From the NCBI GenBank assembly GCA_004172935.1, contig SDZD01000001.1, positions 186,001-250,000 of the forward strand: DNA of 64,000 nt, in the 5' to 3' direction. Of this stretch, positions 35,157 to 43,674 are shown piece by piece. The translations under genes were made by a program, and so were the position numbers. The notes below the pieces were generated by a model, which did not search any database, had not been told where the DNA came from, and saw nothing but the letters and a program-made list of their open reading frames with translations. The stretch's first letter is position 1. Each line of letters opens with the position of its first letter. This stretch comes from a bacterium. GTDB taxonomy: Bacteria > Armatimonadota > Abditibacteriia > Abditibacteriales > Abditibacteriaceae.

Positions 35157-36263
35157 CTATGGAGCGAAGCGGAAGTTGGGACCGAAGTAGCCGAGGGCGC
35201 CGTTTATGTCGTGGATTTTGGGGTCGGGGAATTTGAGAATAGTGCCGTCTTGCTCGGCCATTTCGATAGCGATGTTATGGTCGAAGTAGAATCGTGGGTT
35301 CTCGAAACGCAAAGGGTCAACGATGGTATCTGCTTCTATCAGCGTTGGTAGGCCGATGCTGTTGGAAATGAAATAGTAGCTGTTGCTCGCTTTTAATTCC
35401 AATGAAGCGGGCAGTGGTTGAAAAGCGAACAGGCCCGATGGGGAGCATTCGGGCGTGATTTTGATTTGTGTGAGTAGGTCGCCGTTTGCGTCGAACACAC
35501 CGACTGCGTGGCAGAAAGGGAGATTGTGGCCAGCGCAATAGATTCCTAAATCGGTTATTTGCTCGGTGCTTTTCATGGTGATTTTGTAGCCGAGGCACGA
35601 GCTAGAGGTAAATTGGCGCGAGGACTCGTTGGTGAATGCGAAGGCGACCTGGGGCGCATTGGGGGCCAGTGCATTGAACCAACCACGAGCGATTTTGATG
35701 TAGCCCGATTTATTGGGATGGGTGAGGTCGGGCAACATATCGACGCCGGAACTTAAGGCGGCGTAGTTATCGACGAAACCGACTCGCTGACCAGCGGCGG
35801 CGCGGCGCGCGACAACCTGCGCGGTTCCGGCATTATAGCGCCGTACGGCCTCGTCCCAGTGCAAATCGGGGGGAAGACTGGACACCAAGATTCTCACCAA
35901 TGGCGCGGCGTTTTGGATGGTGGCGATGAGATGGTCGAGGCGTTGGGGCGCTTGCTCAAGGGCATAGTTCTGGCGGATATCGTTGGTGCCGCACAGTATC
36001 AACACGGCGTCGGGTTGTAAATCGCGCACGCCTTCGGCGATGGGGCGGCTAGTGCCTTCAACGCCCTGCTCGACTTGCTCGACACGAAAGCCAGAGTAAC
36101 CGTCATGGAAAGGGAAAGTCATGCCATTGGAATTGGAGTCGAGACGCCCGACAAATTCAACCGGAATGCCCGCTCCCTGCAGCATCTTTTCGAGTGGCAA
36201 GCGATAGCCGCCATTAATATCGGCTCCCATTGTGATAGAGGCCCCAACACACATAATACGCAT
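35157..36263 (-). CDS. SGNH/GDSL hydrolase with C-terminal beta-sandwich
   Basis: A 368-residue hydrolase. The catalytic serine is Ser9 in CVGASIT, the oxyanion Asn is in GTND at 92-95, and the Asp-His pair is in PDLTHPN (Asp179, His182), all in SGNH order. The N-terminal 210 residues form the esterase domain. Residues 215-368 (FTNESSRQFTSSSCLGYKIT, then LGIYCAGHNLPFCHAVGVFD) resemble a DUF4082/jelly-roll accessory domain. No signal peptide is visible. Possible substrates are acetylated or other esterified sugars. It is a single-gene unit. Confidence 0.87.
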   Translation of the reverse strand: MRIMCVGASITMGADINGGYRLPLEKMLQGAGIPVEFVGRLDSNSNGMTFPFHDGYSGFRVEQVEQGVEGTSRPIAEGVRDLQPDAVLILCGTNDIRQNYALEQAPQRLDHLIATIQNAAPLVRILVSSLPPDLHWDEAVRRYNAGTAQVVARRAAAGQRVGFVDNYAALSSGVDMLPDLTHPNKSGYIKIARGWFNALAPNAPQVAFAFTNESSRQFTSSSCLGYKITMKSTEQITDLGIYCAGHNLPFCHAVGVFDANGDLLTQIKITPECSPSGLFAFQPLPASLELKASNSYYFISNSIGLPTLIEADTIVDPLRFENPRFYFDHNIAIEMAEQDGTILKFPDPKIHDINGALGYFGPNFRFAP

Positions 36264-36386
36264 AGATTGTTAGTTATTAGCCGTTAGTTTTTGCTATTGC
36301 GAGGGGAGCGGCTTACCGAAGGGCAGCAAGCCATGTCCCTTCATTTGCCAATAGCATTAGCTCAATAGGCCACCGAGCTGTGACGC

Positions 36387-37418
36387 CTAGAAATGGGTCC
36401 AACTGCAGGCTTCGCCTGCATTCAAAACTTGAACTCCAACTTCTCCCTCTACAACCTCGCCAACACGGGTTAGGGCGCCGTTTACGGCCTCGTTGAGTGC
36501 CGGGAATGCTTGTGGGACGATACACAGCAGCAACTCATAATCTTCGCCGCCCCCCAAAGCCAACGTTTGGGCGTCCAAACCTAATTGCTCTGCGACTTCA
36601 CCGGTTGTCGCGGCAATTGGAAGGGAGTTGGCGTCGATTGTCAGGCGTTTTTGCGAGCGCTGAGCGATGTGGCGGGCGTCGCCGCTCAGGCCGTCGCTGA
36701 TGTCCATTGCGGCGTGGATGGCGTCACGGTTGGCTTCCAGTAGCACACGCATGGTTTGGAGGCGCGGGGTGGGGTTAAAATGGCGCTCTAATACTGCGGC
36801 ATGAGCGGGAGAGAAGGTAGCATTGCCACTGAGCAACAGTTGAAGCCCTGCCGAGCTTGCACCAAGGTTACCCGACACACAGACGAGGTCGCCCAACTGG
36901 GCGCCCTGTCGCAGTACAGGGCGCCCCATCGCTTCGGGCAGGAGTTCGCCTATCAGAGTGGCACTTAGCACCAATTGGGGTGCGCTTGTGGTATCGCCCC
37001 CAGCCACCGAGAAGTCGAACTCTTCGGCGAGGGATTCCATACCGTCATAAAAGGAATCGAGCCATGCCATCTCCAAATCGGGCGGTGTACACAATGATAG
37101 GAATGCGGCGACGGGGCGCGCGCCACTGGAAGCCAGATCGGAAACACTGACGGCGAGAGTCTTGCGGCCCAAATCGAAGGCGCTGGTCCAGTCGCGGCGA
37201 AAATGCACGGCTTCGACGAGAGCATCGCACGAGATAACGGGGGTATTGAGCGCATCAAGAACAGCGCAGTCATCGCCAAGCCCAACGCGCACCCCTGCCC
37301 GTTTCGCTAATTTGGAGGCAAAGCGGTCAATAGCGCCAAATTCGCCCGTATCGCGCAAACGTGCGTCCTGCGCTAAAATTGTCGCGCGCCCTGTCGCGAG
37401 GTTCGTCTCTCTTAACAT
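36387..37418 (-). CDS. thiL: Thiamine-monophosphate kinase
   Basis: About 343 residues; phosphorylates thiamine phosphate to the active diphosphate. Typical motifs are GEFGAIDRF, VGLGDDCAVLD, ISCDALVEAVHFRRDW, VAGGDTTSAPQLVLSATLIG, MDISDGLSGDARHIA and LGGGEDYELL, as in PurM-like kinases. The ATG at 37418 overlaps the ATG of the divergent gene at 37417. A TTG at 37358, giving the start just before RDTGEFGAID and preceded by CAGGACG, matches other ThiL N-termini better and may be the real start. No other thi genes are near. Confidence 0.94.
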   Translation of the reverse strand: MLRETNLATGRATILAQDARLRDTGEFGAIDRFASKLAKRAGVRVGLGDDCAVLDALNTPVISCDALVEAVHFRRDWTSAFDLGRKTLAVSVSDLASSGARPVAAFLSLCTPPDLEMAWLDSFYDGMESLAEEFDFSVAGGDTTSAPQLVLSATLIGELLPEAMGRPVLRQGAQLGDLVCVSGNLGASSAGLQLLLSGNATFSPAHAAVLERHFNPTPRLQTMRVLLEANRDAIHAAMDISDGLSGDARHIAQRSQKRLTIDANSLPIAATTGEVAEQLGLDAQTLALGGGEDYELLLCIVPQAFPALNEAVNGALTRVGEVVEGEVGVQVLNAGEACSWTHF

Positions 37419-37989
37419 GAATTCATCTCTTTCACCAGAAAACCCGTGGAAGGAACTTGAAGTTCCGGGCGAACCGGGAGTTTATTTTTGCGCGCGCCAT
37501 AAGAACGTGCAGACGCGCCTGCGTTGTGGACGATGCGAGAAGCCGATTTGTCCGAAATGCACGCATTATGGGCCAACCGGGGCACGTTGCAGCGAATGTA
37601 TTTCGATGCGGTCGAGTCACATGTATCAAATTTCCCTCCTCGGTGGGTTAGCTGCATTTGGCTTGTCGCTTTTGGCGGGCGTGGTAGGAGCCTTTATTTT
37701 GAGCGTCATCGGCAGCATGGCGCTATTTATTTTGCTGTATGCGCCCGCCATAGGGCCGACGCTGGGCAAGTCGATTGTTCGCGCATCGGGAGGAAAACGC
37801 GGGACGAAACTGGCAGTTATCGCCTCGGCGGGTTTCGTTCTGGGAGCGCTGGGCTGGTCGGCAGCGCAAGCAGTCCCACTTTTAATAGGGGGCGCTCCAA
37901 TGTCCATCGCATTGGCGGTTCTATGGGAGCCATTCTTGTGGATAATGACGGTTATCGCGGTGGCTTCGCTGTGGGTGTTTTTGAAGTGA
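37417..37989 (+). CDS. Zinc-ribbon (B-box-like) membrane protein
   Basis: A 190-residue protein. Residues 25-62 hold a Cys/His-rich module (CARHKNVQTRLRCGRCEKPI, then CPKCTHYGPTGARCSEC) resembling the B-box-like zinc finger that precedes rhomboid or other membrane domains in bacteria. Four hydrophobic helices follow (about 75-100, 100-120, 140-160 and 165-188). The start ATG shares bases with the annotated divergent thiL start, and the candidate -10 TAAAAT at 37374-37379 would lie inside thiL if that start is real. Function unknown; a membrane sensor or scaffold is possible. Confidence 0.8.
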   Translation: MNSSLSPENPWKELEVPGEPGVYFCARHKNVQTRLRCGRCEKPICPKCTHYGPTGARCSECISMRSSHMYQISLLGGLAAFGLSLLAGVVGAFILSVIGSMALFILLYAPAIGPTLGKSIVRASGGKRGTKLAVIASAGFVLGALGWSAAQAVPLLIGGAPMSIALAVLWEPFLWIMTVIAVASLWVFLK

Positions 37990-38038
37990 TGAATAATTGA
38001 ACCCACAGGGCACGCAAAGTACCCTAAAATAAAAAGCA

Positions 38039-38257
38039 ATGTCTGGATACAACGATCCTTTTTCGGGTTTATTCGGCGAACCCGGCGCCTGGAACTGGCC
38101 GTTCTTCATGTGGGCGGGCTTCGCGACTCTCGTCGTTACCGCGATGTTCTGCATCTTCATCGGCTTCGACAACAACGGTTTTCTCCACAATCTCGACCGT
38201 AAATTGGGCATCCGCAAAATTGAAGTTCACTCCGAAGACGAGGAAATGGACTACTAA
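38039..38257 (+). CDS. Small single-pass membrane protein
   Basis: A 72-residue protein with an aromatic-rich N-terminus (YNDPFSGLFGEPGAWNWPFF), one membrane helix (WAGFATLVVTAMFCIFIGF, about 24-43) and an acidic C-terminal tail (EVHSEDEEMDY). It follows the zinc-ribbon gene by 49 bp and is followed directly by a terminator, supporting a genuine two-gene unit. The size and layout recall small subunits of membrane enzymes, but no family was recognised. Confidence 0.7.
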   Translation: MSGYNDPFSGLFGEPGAWNWPFFMWAGFATLVVTAMFCIFIGFDNNGFLHNLDRKLGIRKIEVHSEDEEMDY

Positions 38258-38262
38258 AAACC

Positions 38263-38298
38263 AAAGGGCACGCTGATTCAATCAGCGCGCCCTTTTTT
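38263..38298 (+). terminator. Intrinsic terminator
   Basis: A 15-bp stem with one mismatch (38263-38277 with 38281-38295), 3-nt loop and six T, directly after the small membrane protein. Confidence 0.88.
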
Positions 38299-38346
38299 AT
38301 GTTCTGATTTGTTTTAAAAACACCCATCTCCCGCAAATCAACCTTT

Positions 38347-38820
38347 CTACAGCGGTTCTTCCAATCCCCGATAATTTAGTTCGTGATTCGAGAGCGCCAA
38401 GACGAACGCTGAAAAATCTTCCGCCTGAGCGTATATATCGCCAGTTTCACAATCACAGTAGCGGACGGGCATTTCACCATCGGCACGCGCATCACCTGGG
38501 TCGAAGGCCCAAAAGTTACCACCTTCATCCATAGCGAATAAGACCAGAGACTCGAAGGAAAAGTAGGTTTCGATTTCATGATTCATGAGGATGGACTCGG
38601 CAGCATTGTATTCCATCAAACCCTCTCCATCACCTGCCTGGCCGCCAATGCACAAAAAAGTGACATAAGCCCCCGCTACTTCATCCTCAACGAAGCCACC
38701 ATCCCAACGAAATAGAAACTCTCGATAGTTTGGTGGGATTTTGAAGCCACTAATTCTCTCTTGATGCGCCAGAGCAGTTTCGAACTGTTGGACAGTTTGT
38801 GGAGACGCAGAAGTGTTCAT
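38347..38820 (-). CDS. SMI1/KNR4 (SUKH) family protein
   Basis: About 157 residues from the ATG at 38820; a longer start at 38877 (176 residues) is possible and neither has a clear ribosome site. The SUKH pattern is visible: FETALAHQERISGFKIPPNY with YREFLFRWDGG, then SLVLFAMDEGGNFWAFDPGD and VRYCDCETGDIYAQAEDFSAF. SUKH proteins are often immunity proteins against contact-dependent or nuclease toxins, but many are free-standing. No toxin gene lies near, so that role is unproven here. Cytoplasmic, single gene. Confidence 0.85.
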   Translation of the reverse strand: MNTSASPQTVQQFETALAHQERISGFKIPPNYREFLFRWDGGFVEDEVAGAYVTFLCIGGQAGDGEGLMEYNAAESILMNHEIETYFSFESLVLFAMDEGGNFWAFDPGDARADGEMPVRYCDCETGDIYAQAEDFSAFVLALSNHELNYRGLEEPL

Positions 38821-39206
38821 GCTACTCTGCTGTTGGGACTGCTCCAAGAAAATAGAGAATGAGTTCAAATAATCCATAATTTTTCTGCAGCGTGATTTTC
38901 CGATATTGCGGACGGGGTTGCCTATTGCTACGGCGAATTGGGCGTTTGTCCCCTACTTTGGACTCTCTTCTGTTTTTAGTGAATCGGCCCCAAAGGGGGA
39001 GTACGAGTGGCGCGCACATTGCCTAGCAACTAACACCTGCCAGTGGTTGTTGGTGCCCATTGAATTCTCGCAAAATGCCTTAAAAAATAGGCGCCTAATT
39101 AGTGCTACTATTAGGCCCTCTCAGGCTTGCCTAAAGGCTTCTCGTTCTTGCTTAAGATTTCTCCCTCGGCACAACTCACGCTCTGCTTTGAACGTTCTTA
39201 GTTTTT
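38821..39206. other. Promoter region upstream of the RND permease
   Basis: A 386-bp divergent spacer. It holds the palindrome TAGGCGCCTA (39088-39097), an inverted repeat CCTAAT/ATTAGG (39094-39099 and 39110-39115) and an extended -10 (TGC TACTAT, 39103-39111). The remainder is unremarkable. Confidence 0.55.
39088..39116. promoter_or_regulatory. Putative operator/promoter of the RND permease
   Basis: TAGGCGCCTA at 39088-39097 overlaps GCCTAAT (39093-39099), which is mirrored by ATTAGGC at 39110-39116. TACTAT, preceded by TGC, lies inside the repeat and could be an extended -10. A repressor bound here would block the promoter. The palindrome with its flank (AATAGGCGCCTAA) recurs at 60609-60621. 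Confidence 0.5.
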
Positions 39207-42200
39207 ATGCAAAAGCTCGCCGAAATTTGCGTGCGTCGTCCTGTGTTCGCTGCCGTTCTCATTCTAGTTCTGGTGGTTGTCGGCGCATTTGGCTTCTCCC
39301 GCCTGGGGGTAGATCGCTTCCCACAAGTCGAAAACCCCACCGTTACTGTTGCTACAACATATCCCGGTTCTCCTCCCGAAGCGGTTGAAACCGAAATCAC
39401 CGACAAAATAGAAGCCGCCGTGAACACAGTTTCTGGCGTGGACGAGTTACGATCTACTTCAAGCGAAGGCCGTTCCAGCGTAACCGTCCAATTTAATCTG
39501 TCCAAAGACGCCGACATTGCCACCCAGGAAGTACGCGACAAAGTCTCGCAAGTGCAAGGGCAATTACCGCAAGACATCGACCCTCCCACAGTCCGCAAAC
39601 AAGACCCCGATTCGGCTCCTATCATCGGTATCGCTCTGTCCTCGAATGACCCGGTTCGTACCGTTACCGAATACGCCGATAAAATCTTGCGCCCCCAACT
39701 TGAAAACGCCGATGGTGTGGGCGAACTGCTTATATCGGGAGGTCGTTTGCGCCAGATCAACATTTTGCCCGACCCATACAAAATGCGTGGCTATGGTGTA
39801 ACGGTGAACGATCTCATCACCACCCTGCAAACACAAAACGTGGAGATTCCCGGCGGACAAGTTGAGACTGGCCCCGAAACCCTCACGCTACGAACCGAGG
39901 GGCGTATCACCAAGGTTTCTGACTTTAACAAGCTCGTCGTAAAAAGCCGCACTATCAGCGCTGCCACGGCCACAGGCACTGCTGCGACCGACACCGCGAC
40001 CAGCGCAGTTGGTGGCTATGTGCGTTTGGGCGATGTCGCGACTGTTGTAGATGGCGAGGAAGACAAAACCACTGCCGCACTATTCAATGGCAAACAGACG
40101 GTTTTGCTGTACATTCGCAAGCAGTCAGGCGTGAACACCCTCGCGACTATTGAAAACATCAAAGGACGTATCGAGGCAGCGAAAAAGACTTTGCCCGCCG
40201 GATACGAGATGCAAGTTGTGCGCGACCAATCGCAGTACATCGACGCTGCTGTTCACGCCGTCGAAGAACACCTTGTCATCGGTTCTATCCTCGCCATTCT
40301 GGTGGTTCTTATCTTCTTGCTGAACTGGCGCGCGACCATCATTTCGGCCTTTTCGATACCGGCATCTATCATAGCGACATTCGGCTTGATGTGGGCCTTC
40401 GGCTACACGCTCAATATCATTACCCTACTCGCTCTTACGCTGGCGATTGGTATCGTTATCGACGACGCAATCGTGGTTATCGAGAACATTTATCGCGTGA
40501 TGAACGAGCGCGATCTGAATGCCTTCGACGCGGCGATTGAAGGCACGCGGGAAATTGGCTTGGCCGTTCTGGCGACCACGCTTTCGCTAGTCGCAGTGTT
40601 TGCCCCTGTGGCCTTCATGGATGGCTTGACGGGTCGCCTACTGGCTTCGTTTGGCATCACCATGAGTTTCGCCATCATGGTTTCGCTGCTGGTTTCGTTT
40701 ACTCTGGCCCCCAGTCTCGGCGCACGTTGGCTCGGCGCGAAAAAAGGCAAAGATGGCAAAGAGCATAAAACCGCGCATACCTCGCCGAAATTCTTTCTGT
40801 ACATCGAACATCATTATGTTCAGCTTCTCGACTGGTCGTTAGGGCGACGCTGGTTAATCATGGTGATATGCGGCCTGACTTTGGCCGCAACCCCAACGCT
40901 GTATTCGATGGCGCCTTTCAACTTCCTGCCCGAAGACGACGAATCGCAATTCCAGATTTCGGCGCGCGCCCCTGAGGGAACTTCCATCGAGCGTACTACG
41001 GACATAGGAAACCGCATGACTCAGGCTATCGGCAAGATTCCCGGAGTCCAGTACACGTTACTCACCTTGAACGGCTTCGGGCCGACAGCATCGACGAACA
41101 ACGCCGACGTGTTCGTGCGACTAAAGGACATCGACCAGCGCAAAGATAGTCAAAACGACATCATGCGTAAGGTGCGCGGCATGTTGGGCAAGCAATTCGC
41201 CGCCGATAACTTGCGTGTTCGTGTTTCGCCTCTTTCGGCGTTGCCTGGTTTCGGTGCGGGTTCGGGCGGACGCGGTGTTCAATACGTGTTGTCTGGACCT
41301 GATTTGAATGTGCTGCGTACAGCTGCCGACAAAATGCTGGCTCAAGCTCGCCAAATTCCGGGTGTGGCCGACGCGGACACCAACTTTGTCGCGGCCCAGC
41401 CCGAACTGGTGGCACACATCGACCGCGACCAGGCGGGCGACCTTGGAGTCAACCCACAGAACGTCTCGACGGCACTGCGCTATTTGGCGGGCGGCGACCA
41501 AGTTTCGACTTACAACGAAGGTGGCGAACAGTACGAAGTCCACATTCGCGCACCAGGCGGATTCCGTAAGGATTCCAAAGGCCTATCTCTGTGGACAGTA
41601 TCGAGTTCGGCGGGAACACCAATTAATATGGATCAAGTCGTTGGGTTCACACGTGCATTTGGCCCAACCTCCATACAACGCCTGAATCGCCAACGCCAAA
41701 TCCAGTTGCAACTCAATACCAACCCCGACGCTTCGGCGGGAACGATTCTGGCGCAGCTCGACAAAAACTTCGCGGCCCTGAACCTGCCCGCAGGTTACGT
41801 TGGTGGAGCGACTGGTAGCTCGAAAGAGCAGAACCGCGCGGCGAGCGCCTTCTTCCTTGCGCTCTGCTTGTCGCTGGTGTTTATGTACTTGATTCTGGCG
41901 GCGCAGTTCGAGTCATGGATTTACCCGATTACCATTCTGGTTTCGCTGCCACTCACGGTTCCCTTTGCCCTGCTGTCAGTAGTAATGTTTGGTCAGAGCC
42001 TCAATATCTACTCGGCGCTTGGAATTCTGCTGCTATTTGGTGTGGTGAAGAAGAACGCCATTTTGCAGGTTGACCACACCAACCAACTTCGAGCGCGTGG
42101 CTTGGATCGACATACTGCGATGCTGGAAGCCAACCGCGACCGCTTGAAACCAATTCTCATGACGACCATCGCGTTCGTCGCAGGTATGTTGCCGCTGGTC

Positions 42201-42422
42201 GTATCGAGCGGAACAGGTTCGGGTACTAACCGCGCTATTGGAACCGTCGTGTTTGGTGGGCAGACGTTGTCTTTGCTGCTTACGCTGGTGGCGACTCCGG
42301 TTATTTACTCACTTCTCGATGACGCCATGAACTGGTGGGCTAAGATGCGCGGGACAGAAGCGGATACAACACCAATGGTAAATACACCGACTAACACGCC
42401 TCTTCACGAGAGGCCGCTGTAA
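39207..42422 (+). CDS. RND efflux permease, HAE1/AcrB family
   Basis: A 1071-residue inner-membrane proton-driven transporter. The N-terminus (CVRRPVFAAVLILVLVVVGA), twelve expected membrane helices, two large periplasmic loops and the TM4 proton relay Asp419-Asp420 in LAIGIVIDDAIVVIEN are all present, as is the C-terminal FGVVKKNAILQVDH motif. Length is full for AcrB-type pumps. Normally a membrane-fusion protein and a TolC-like channel are encoded beside it, but neither is found here. A strong terminator follows. Export of hydrophobic compounds or antibiotics is likely; the specificity is unknown. Confidence 0.95.
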   Translation: MQKLAEICVRRPVFAAVLILVLVVVGAFGFSRLGVDRFPQVENPTVTVATTYPGSPPEAVETEITDKIEAAVNTVSGVDELRSTSSEGRSSVTVQFNLSKDADIATQEVRDKVSQVQGQLPQDIDPPTVRKQDPDSAPIIGIALSSNDPVRTVTEYADKILRPQLENADGVGELLISGGRLRQINILPDPYKMRGYGVTVNDLITTLQTQNVEIPGGQVETGPETLTLRTEGRITKVSDFNKLVVKSRTISAATATGTAATDTATSAVGGYVRLGDVATVVDGEEDKTTAALFNGKQTVLLYIRKQSGVNTLATIENIKGRIEAAKKTLPAGYEMQVVRDQSQYIDAAVHAVEEHLVIGSILAILVVLIFLLNWRATIISAFSIPASIIATFGLMWAFGYTLNIITLLALTLAIGIVIDDAIVVIENIYRVMNERDLNAFDAAIEGTREIGLAVLATTLSLVAVFAPVAFMDGLTGRLLASFGITMSFAIMVSLLVSFTLAPSLGARWLGAKKGKDGKEHKTAHTSPKFFLYIEHHYVQLLDWSLGRRWLIMVICGLTLAATPTLYSMAPFNFLPEDDESQFQISARAPEGTSIERTTDIGNRMTQAIGKIPGVQYTLLTLNGFGPTASTNNADVFVRLKDIDQRKDSQNDIMRKVRGMLGKQFAADNLRVRVSPLSALPGFGAGSGGRGVQYVLSGPDLNVLRTAADKMLAQARQIPGVADADTNFVAAQPELVAHIDRDQAGDLGVNPQNVSTALRYLAGGDQVSTYNEGGEQYEVHIRAPGGFRKDSKGLSLWTVSSSAGTPINMDQVVGFTRAFGPTSIQRLNRQRQIQLQLNTNPDASAGTILAQLDKNFAALNLPAGYVGGATGSSKEQNRAASAFFLALCLSLVFMYLILAAQFESWIYPITILVSLPLTVPFALLSVVMFGQSLNIYSALGILLLFGVVKKNAILQVDHTNQLRARGLDRHTAMLEANRDRLKPILMTTIAFVAGMLPLVVSSGTGSGTNRAIGTVVFGGQTLSLLLTLVATPVIYSLLDDAMNWWAKMRGTEADTTPMVNTPTNTPLHERPL

Positions 42423-42441
42423 GTAGCAACAGTTGCAACCA

Positions 42442-42484
42442 ACAAAATGCCGCGAACTTCGATGGAAGTCGCGGCATTTTGTTT
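42442..42484 (+). terminator. Intrinsic terminator
   Basis: A long stem (42442-42461 with 42466-42484) with a single bulged A, GATG loop and TTTTGTTTTG tail, 20 nt after the RND permease gene. Confidence 0.88.
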
Positions 42485-42566
42485 TGTTATTGGGATGCAT
42501 GTTGAGTCAATGCAACGCCCTAGAAAGAATCCAGTCCCCACATACAGCCAAACAATTTCTCGTTTT

Positions 42567-42757
42567 GCCCCTCCTAACCTCCCCACTGCGTGGAGAGGGA
42601 CCAATTATGGATGGCGCAGCAGTCTCTTAAGGATACGGCTCTCCTATCGTTTTCCGTGTGCCCAGCACAAGTGGATATTCAGCCCCCTATGGGGTGAGTT
42701 TTCTCTCGCATAAATGGCGTGACCCCCTCTCGCGGACACGGCAGGCCATGTCCCTAC
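42567..42757 (-). repeat. Mosaic dispersed hairpin repeat, copy 2
   Basis: Reverse-strand relatives of the 17.5-kb repeat: GCCCCTCCTAACCTCCCC (42567-42584), GGAGAGGGACC (42592-42602), GCGCAGCAGTCTCT (42614-42627) and CTCTCGCGGACACGGCAGG (42727-42745) leading to TCCCTAC at 42757. Compared with the other copy, about 98 bp (42628-42726) are inserted between the two blocks, at a GAGAG direct repeat. Confidence 0.72.
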
Positions 42758-42912
42758 GAATAGCCTAATCCCTTTCCACGGAGCAACGCCCACCACCAGA
42801 CAAAAATAGGCGACTCTAACTCGGTGAGCATCATAGGGACTGGACGTTCCCGTGTTCGCGAGAGCGTCTTCTCCAATGTCGCATAAGTACGAGAGGGTAA
42901 TTATCGCAAACA

Positions 42913-42946
42913 AAAACGGCCCGACGAAATTTCATCGGGCCGTTTT
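42913..42946 (-). terminator. Terminator of the act-cta respiratory cluster
   Basis: AAAACGGCCCGA (42913-42924) pairs with TCGGGCCGTTTT (42935-42946), extended by A-rich/T-rich pairs into the loop. It lies 13 nt beyond the ctaF stop on the minus strand. Confidence 0.88.
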
Positions 42947-42959
42947 ATATGGGTTGGTT

Positions 42960-43670
42960 TTAGCGGGTTGCGGGAGCAACAGGGCGCTTTGGTACGATAC
43001 CGCGCGCTTGGTCTTCCGAACCGAACGAGTTGTTGGCAGCTCCGCCAAGAGTCTCGCCGGGACGGCCTTCGGTGCTGGGAGCAACGTTGATATTAGCTCC
43101 GATGACACCTGCGTTGGATAAGTCGTCGGCAGGAGTGCTTTGAGCGTTAGAGGCAGCACCTTCGTTGGACGAACGGACGATGACGAGATCATCAACATTT
43201 GCCTTCGCGCTTTCGGTGACCTGTGGGTAGACGCCGGGAACGGGCAACCAATCGCGGGTGCCGTAATCGTTGAACGTCAACAGGAACATGATCGACGCGA
43301 ACGCAACGCCTGTGCAAGCGAAGATTTGAACCAAACGGCTCGAAAACTTCACGTGCATAAAGAACAGCACGATAGCGACAGCTTTCGCAACAGCGATTGC
43401 CATAGCAATCGGCGTGGAGAGTTTGCCCAGAGGATAGTAGTGCTGGTCGATGTACCACGCGCCAACGGTGATGAACAACAGGAACATCAGCAACGCGAAG
43501 ATCACGTAGTACGTGGACATCGCGACATGATGGACGTGGTCGTCTTCGTGTTCTTCGAAGTGAGGCGCGTTTTCAGGCCCTGTACCACTGCCCGCGTGAC
43601 CAACGTTACCGGGTGTCTGACCTGGTTTTTCGAGTTGCGCGGCTAAGCGCTCTTGAGTGGGTTGTGCCAT
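42960..43670 (-). CDS. ctaF: Cytochrome c oxidase subunit IV-type protein
   Basis: A 236-residue membrane protein. Three helices (about 52-73, 85-103 and 110-132) with YYVIFALLMFLLFITVGAWY, VAKAVAIVLFFMHVKFSSRL and FACTGVAFASIMFLLTFNDY match prokaryotic cytochrome c oxidase subunit IV. The N-terminal His/Glu-rich stretch (HFEEHEDDHVHH) is polar. An 85-residue Asn/Ala/Gly-rich tail follows and is longer than usual for the family. It is the last gene of the oxidase set, 4 bp behind ctaE. Confidence 0.85.
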   Translation of the reverse strand: MAQPTQERLAAQLEKPGQTPGNVGHAGSGTGPENAPHFEEHEDDHVHHVAMSTYYVIFALLMFLLFITVGAWYIDQHYYPLGKLSTPIAMAIAVAKAVAIVLFFMHVKFSSRLVQIFACTGVAFASIMFLLTFNDYGTRDWLPVPGVYPQVTESAKANVDDLVIVRSSNEGAASNAQSTPADDLSNAGVIGANINVAPSTEGRPGETLGGAANNSFGSEDQARGIVPKRPVAPATR

Positions 43671-43674
43671 GAGA

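Larger units (their letters stand above)
42423..42959. other. Repeat-rich convergent intergenic region
   Basis: A 537-bp spacer between the RND permease and the respiratory cluster, which converge. It contains a terminator at each end and the mosaic repeat described separately at 42567-42757. The several short open frames here run through repeat sequence and are not credible genes. Confidence 0.7.

Noticed and set aside
42500..42900. CRISPR-like or phage remnant in the repeat-rich spacer
   Set aside because: There are no regularly spaced direct repeats and no phage or cas genes; the repeats are dispersed hairpin elements.
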